Part shown: positions 30,040 through 33,943 of the stretch, piece after piece | How positions within the stretch are numbered: position 1 is the stretch's first letter | How the letters are laid out: every line of letters begins with the position of its first letter | From: Cyanobacteria bacterium UBA4641 | Lineage (GTDB): Bacteria; Cyanobacteriota; Vampirovibrionia; Gastranaerophilales; Gastranaerophilaceae | DNA length: 33,943 nt | Reading direction: 5' to 3' | Assembly: GCA_002405805.1 (NCBI GenBank) | Contig: DHMN01000011.1 | Coordinates: 1 to 33,943 of the forward strand | Position numbers and translations under genes: made by a program | The notes under the pieces: generated by a model | What the model saw: only the letters and a program-made list of their open reading frames with translations | Databases searched by the model: none | Told to the model about the DNA's origin: nothing

Positions 30040-32282
30040 TATGCATCCTTGTTTTCATTATTTGAACCTTCTTGTTTTTTAGGTTCAGGTTCATCACTCG
30101 GTTTTGGCTGTTTAGAATTTTCAAGTTCTTTGATTTTCTTTTCAAAATCTTCATCAAGAATTTTATTTGGCATTTCAATTTTGTTTTTCGCAAACTCCTC
30201 TGCAATATTTTCTTGATACTTGATTCTGTTATGTTGCATACCTCTCAAAATTCTGTTGAAAGTAAGCGCGATAACTTTCAAATCCTTCAATGTTAGAGGG
30301 CTGTCTGCAAGTTGACCGTCATTTAATCTTTCAACAATAATTTTGTCGATAATATTTTCGATTTCTTCAGAAGTTGCACCTTTCATCGCGCGTACAGCAG
30401 ATTCAACCGCATCCGCAAGCATAAGTATTGCAGTTTCTTTAGTATTAGGTTTTGGACCTGTATAACGGAATTGTTCTTCCTTAACGTTCTCAATACCTTC
30501 TTCTTGAACTGCTTGGTTATAGAAATATTTAGCCAAACCTTCACCATGGTGTTGCAAAATAAAATCGCAAATTACGCTAGGCAATCCGTTTTTCTTCGCA
30601 AGCTCAACACCGTCTTTAGGGTGAGCGGTGATAACCATTTTACTCAACCTCGGATTAAGTTTGTTGTGTGGATTTTCTATACCGAAATATGATTGGTTTT
30701 CTACAAAGAACAACGGACGTTTTAATTTTCCGATATCGTGATAAAACGCACCAACTCTTGCCAAAATCGGATTTGCTCCGATTGCCTCGGCAGCAGCCTC
30801 ACACAATGTTGAAACCATCAAACTGTGGTGATAAGTCCCCGGAGCCTCCATTTGCAAACGTTTCAATAATGGTTGGTTGTGGTCGCCCAATTCAGCCAAG
30901 CCGTAAGGTGTAATAATTTGGAAAGTGTTTTCCAAAATCGGAGATGCCCCTAATACGATAATTGAATTTAACACACCGTTTACAAATATATAAGCGCAAT
31001 TGCGCAAAATCAAATAATTACTTACATCAATCAAACACTTATCGATAAAATACAAGCTGAGCATAATTAAAACACCTGCAATACCAAGGTTCAAACCTAC
31101 CTTAATCAGGTCAACCCTTCTTGTATATTTGATTTTAGAAATCGTAATCATACCAATCAAAGAAAGGATGATAAATACAATCATAAATTGAGCATCATAC
31201 TGCATACCAACCGTCAATACAGTTAGTAGCAGGGTCGCCAACAAAAATGAAACCCTTGGGTTTAAAAATATCGCAGAGATAATAATTACCCCAGGAATCG
31301 GCAATATATACGGAGAAGAACCGGTTGGCAATACAACCGCAGTAATACAGGTTAATATAGTCAACATGCCAGCAAGCGACATATATCTAGGTTCTAAAAG
31401 TTTCTTTTCAAAGACTTTTAAATATGCAATAAAGATAAGTGTAACAAGCAATACAAGAATATAAATTGACAAAATTCCCTGCCAATTAAGTTCATATACG
31501 TTGTACCCAGCCTCTCTTAGTGCATCTCGTTTTAACCTTGTTACCGGTTCACCTTCAAATACAATTTTTTCACCTTTTTGGAAGGTTACTTTATAAGGTT
31601 TCACAGCCTCTTGTGCGTTGACTTTTGCAATTTCTGTTGCCGCATCATCAACAACAAGATTTGGCACTATAACTTGTTCTAACAACGCTGTAATAACTGA
31701 GATTTGGCGTTTTGAAACATTTGTAACCAAATTGTTTTGAATAAGTGATTTAATATTATCTTTTTCGTAATCGTTTTCAGTGATACCGACTTGCAAAATG
31801 TTTACCAAAGACAAAGATGCTTTATCAAAGGCTTCACGCAAACTCGGCTCATCAACATGAAGTAAAAAGTCAATTATAAAATCTTTTTTAGGATTATCAG
31901 ACAAGTCAAAAAGAATGTTCAATTCATCAATTTTTTCTTTTTCTGTTGAATTTTTCTTCCTGATTTGAAGAACTGAATTTTGGATAGTTTCAAGATTTGA
32001 TTTAATAAAATCATCTTCTGCCGGAACCAAAATAGGTTCAACCTTTTGGGCAACTTCTCTTTTGTGCTGTTCAGTACGTTTCACATCTTCTACTGTCAAA
32101 GTTTTTTGAGCAACGATATCTTTCTTACTGATTCCGTTTTCAATAATACTTTGGAAAAAAAAGTTCTGAGATGCAACAATCGCAGTAAGAAAAACCGTAA
32201 AAGTGATTAAGTAAAACAATTTTACTGTTTTGGATGAGGTCAGAAAATCTCTTACCCTGTTTAAATATTCAGTTTTAATCAT
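30039..32282 (-). CDS. pgpH: PgpH-like 7TM receptor with HD hydrolase domain
   Basis: ATG 32282 is preferred to a TTG at 32321, because AGGA lies ahead of it. The 747-aa protein has one membrane helix and a large outer 7TMR-HD domain (about 50-280). Seven membrane helices and a cytosolic HD domain follow (HSLMVSTL, FYHDIGK, ITAHPKDG and LQHHGE hold the metal-binding His/Asp). PgpH in Listeria breaks down cyclic-di-AMP. The same activity is likely here. The C-terminal tail is Lys/Glu/Pro rich. It leads the operon. Confidence 0.9.
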   Translation of the reverse strand: MIKTEYLNRVRDFLTSSKTVKLFYLITFTVFLTAIVASQNFFFQSIIENGISKKDIVAQKTLTVEDVKRTEQHKREVAQKVEPILVPAEDDFIKSNLETIQNSVLQIRKKNSTEKEKIDELNILFDLSDNPKKDFIIDFLLHVDEPSLREAFDKASLSLVNILQVGITENDYEKDNIKSLIQNNLVTNVSKRQISVITALLEQVIVPNLVVDDAATEIAKVNAQEAVKPYKVTFQKGEKIVFEGEPVTRLKRDALREAGYNVYELNWQGILSIYILVLLVTLIFIAYLKVFEKKLLEPRYMSLAGMLTILTCITAVVLPTGSSPYILPIPGVIIISAIFLNPRVSFLLATLLLTVLTVGMQYDAQFMIVFIILSLIGMITISKIKYTRRVDLIKVGLNLGIAGVLIMLSLYFIDKCLIDVSNYLILRNCAYIFVNGVLNSIIVLGASPILENTFQIITPYGLAELGDHNQPLLKRLQMEAPGTYHHSLMVSTLCEAAAEAIGANPILARVGAFYHDIGKLKRPLFFVENQSYFGIENPHNKLNPRLSKMVITAHPKDGVELAKKNGLPSVICDFILQHHGEGLAKYFYNQAVQEEGIENVKEEQFRYTGPKPNTKETAILMLADAVESAVRAMKGATSEEIENIIDKIIVERLNDGQLADSPLTLKDLKVIALTFNRILRGMQHNRIKYQENIAEEFAKNKIEMPNKILDEDFEKKIKELENSKQPKPSDEPEPKKQEGSNNENKDA

Positions 32283-32400
32283 GTTTATAATCCTATTTTT
32301 ACTTTTATTTTGATATATCAATTTTATTACTTATTTAAAATTTTTCAAGTGGGGGCAAAAGTCTTAATTTACAAAGCTTTAAGCTTATTTGCTTTTTATC

Positions 32401-32429
32401 TTCACATTCACCTGTTTCCATGATAGAAT
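32401..32429 (+). promoter_or_regulatory. promoter of a leaderless der mRNA
   Basis: TTCACA (32401-32406), 17-base spacer, TAGAAT (32424-32429). Six bases later is the ATG at 32436, so the transcript would start on the initiation codon. Confidence 0.6.
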
Positions 32430-32435
32430 GAACCT

Positions 32436-33764
32436 ATGAAAAGAAAACCAATAGTAGCAATAGTCGGAAGACCAAACGTAGGTAAATCAACATTTGTCAA
32501 TCGTCTTGTGGGTGCAAGACATTCAATTGTAGATGATTTGCCTGGGGTTACACGCGACAGAATTTATTTTGATGTAGAGTGGCAAAACAAACAATTTACC
32601 GTAATTGACACCGGTGGTATTATTCCGGGGGATGAAGATGATATTATGGTTTCAATTTTTGACCAAGCAAGATTGGCTTGCGAAGAAGCTGAAAAAATCA
32701 TTTTTATTGTAGACGGTAAAGACGGAATAAATCCGATTGACTATGATATTGCAAATGTATTGCGTCAATCAGGCAAACCGGTTTTTCTTGCCGTAAACAA
32801 ATGCGATAACCCTGAATCATTGATGATGACCAGTGATTTTTACTCATTGGCACTCGGTGACCCTGTTGGAATTTCAGCACTACACGGTTCAGGTGGGGTA
32901 GGCGACTTGTTAGAATTGGTGACAGAAGATTTTGAAATCCTTGAAGAGGAAGAAGAAGACAAGCGCATAAAAATTGCAATTGTCGGTCGTCCAAACGCAG
33001 GAAAATCATCTATCGTAAACGCATTATTAAATGCAGACAGGGTAATTGTTTCAGATGTTTCAGGTACAACACGTGACAGTATTGACAGCTATGTCACATA
33101 CAAAGACAAAGAGTTTATTATCGTTGATACCGCAGGTATCAGAAAGAAATCAAAAGTTGATTACGGCGTAGAAAAATTTGCCGTTGACCGTGCAATCCGT
33201 TCAATCAGAGATTGCGATGTGGCATTACTTGTAATTGATGCAAAAGAAGGAATTTCTGACCAAGACAAGAAAATTTCTTCAATCGTAACAGAGGCAGGTA
33301 AAGGGCTGATTGTCGCAATCAACAAATGGGATTTGATTGAAGACAAAAAAGCAAATACAATTAACAAATTTGAAAAAGAATTAGCAGTAGATATTCCATT
33401 TTTGAGCTTTGCACCAAAAATCTTTATCAGCGCAGTAACAAAACAGCGTTTAGGACAGATTTTTGACAAGAGTTTAGAAGTGTACGAACAATGTATCAAA
33501 CGAGTTTCTACAGGCTTATTGAATAAGGTTATCAGTGAAGCTTATGCACTAAATCCACCAACAAGCTTTAAAGGCAAACGTTTGAAAATTTATTATGTAA
33601 CCCAAGCTAAAACTCAACCACCGACTTTTGTATTATTTGTAAATAGTGAAGAGTTGCTAAAAGACAGTTACAAACGCTATTTGGAAAACAAATTACGTGA
33701 GGCTTTCGGTTTCTTCGGAACTCCGATAAGGATTTCTGTGCGCGAACGCGGCAATAAAGGGTAA
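32436..33764 (+). CDS. der: ribosome-biogenesis GTPase Der (EngA)
   Basis: The 442-aa protein has two GTPase domains in tandem. Each carries G1 (GRPNVGKS near residue 10, GRPNAGKS near 180), G3 (DTGG, DTAG) and G4 (NKCD, NKWD). A KH-like C-terminal domain follows (LNPPTSFKGKRLKIYYVTQ). Der helps assemble the 50S ribosomal subunit and is essential in most bacteria. Length is normal. There is no Shine-Dalgarno site ahead of the ATG, which fits a leaderless message. Confidence 0.98.
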   Translation: MKRKPIVAIVGRPNVGKSTFVNRLVGARHSIVDDLPGVTRDRIYFDVEWQNKQFTVIDTGGIIPGDEDDIMVSIFDQARLACEEAEKIIFIVDGKDGINPIDYDIANVLRQSGKPVFLAVNKCDNPESLMMTSDFYSLALGDPVGISALHGSGGVGDLLELVTEDFEILEEEEEDKRIKIAIVGRPNAGKSSIVNALLNADRVIVSDVSGTTRDSIDSYVTYKDKEFIIVDTAGIRKKSKVDYGVEKFAVDRAIRSIRDCDVALLVIDAKEGISDQDKKISSIVTEAGKGLIVAINKWDLIEDKKANTINKFEKELAVDIPFLSFAPKIFISAVTKQRLGQIFDKSLEVYEQCIKRVSTGLLNKVISEAYALNPPTSFKGKRLKIYYVTQAKTQPPTFVLFVNSEELLKDSYKRYLENKLREAFGFFGTPIRISVRERGNKG

Positions 33765-33768
33765 GGTT

Positions 33769-33943
33769 GTCACCCTGAACTGACTAGAATATGATTTGAG
33801 ATGAAATCGAAACGTAATATTCTGTTCCTACTCGGTGGTTCAGGGTTCTCTTATAAAACGAATTAAGTATAAGCCTAAAGTGTTTTATTAGAGATGTTGA
33901 AACAGTCTTGGATTATTGGCGGCTCGACCGGCTCAACGCAGCT
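33769..33943 (+). repeat. dispersed intergenic repeat, copy 2
   Basis: Starts GTCACCCTGAACTGACTAG. Bases 33797-33837 are identical to 28586-28626. The repeat starts 5 bases after the der stop and runs toward the window edge. Confidence 0.85.

Overview
The window is AT-rich bacterial DNA. Part of it is conserved chromosome (about 24.4-33.9 kb) and part is a large accessory region (about 0.2-24.2 kb). The right side carries a minus-strand operon for a PgpH-like 7TM-HD protein, YbeY and a DgkA-type lipid kinase, then divergent der (EngA). It also has a Fur/PerR-type regulator with rubredoxin, and several large hypothetical membrane proteins. My best guess for the host is an uncultured gut bacterium of the Vampirovibrionia/Gastranaerophilales (Melainabacteria) type. 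I base this on codon use, the style of the hypothetical proteins and the cyanobacterial-type Ycf46-like ATPase. A marker-gene search would be needed to confirm it.

Layout. 1-176: start of a minus-strand gene that runs off the left edge. 354-896: short tyrosine recombinase followed by two 40-bp repeats. 1205-15456: seventeen tightly packed plus-strand genes that look like one operon. It opens with a coiled-coil/membrane protein, a 45-aa microprotein and a Ycf46-like AAA+ ATPase. Membrane and secreted proteins follow, including five with an N-terminal zinc ribbon and at least one membrane segment; four of these present different extracytoplasmic domains (SecD P1-head-like, FGE/lectin-like, LprI-like and one unknown). 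15528-16534: small coiled-coil gene (minus), a three-subsite res-like site and a serine resolvase. 16658-17926: DUF4143-type ATPase. 18112-19413: unknown protein probably made from a leaderless mRNA. 19745-22983: a retron-like module (small ORF, structured noncoding region, reverse transcriptase with NAxxH and YVDD, winged-helix protein), then an excisionase-like HTH and a Tn916-like integrase. 23084-23914: DinD/Bro-N protein behind a palindromic operator. About 24.2 kb: a tRNA-3'-end-like segment that could be an attachment site. 24421 onward: chromosomal genes with dispersed intergenic repeats.

How the parts may work together. The accessory region looks like one or more nested integrative elements, with two tyrosine recombinases and one resolvase with its own res site. 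The 14-kb operon is the most likely undescribed system. It appears to be an envelope-spanning apparatus with a cytosolic AAA+ motor and membrane proteins that have Zn-ribbon cytosolic ends and varied outer domains. Its function cannot be read from the sequence. The retron is a probable anti-phage module placed next to xis/int.
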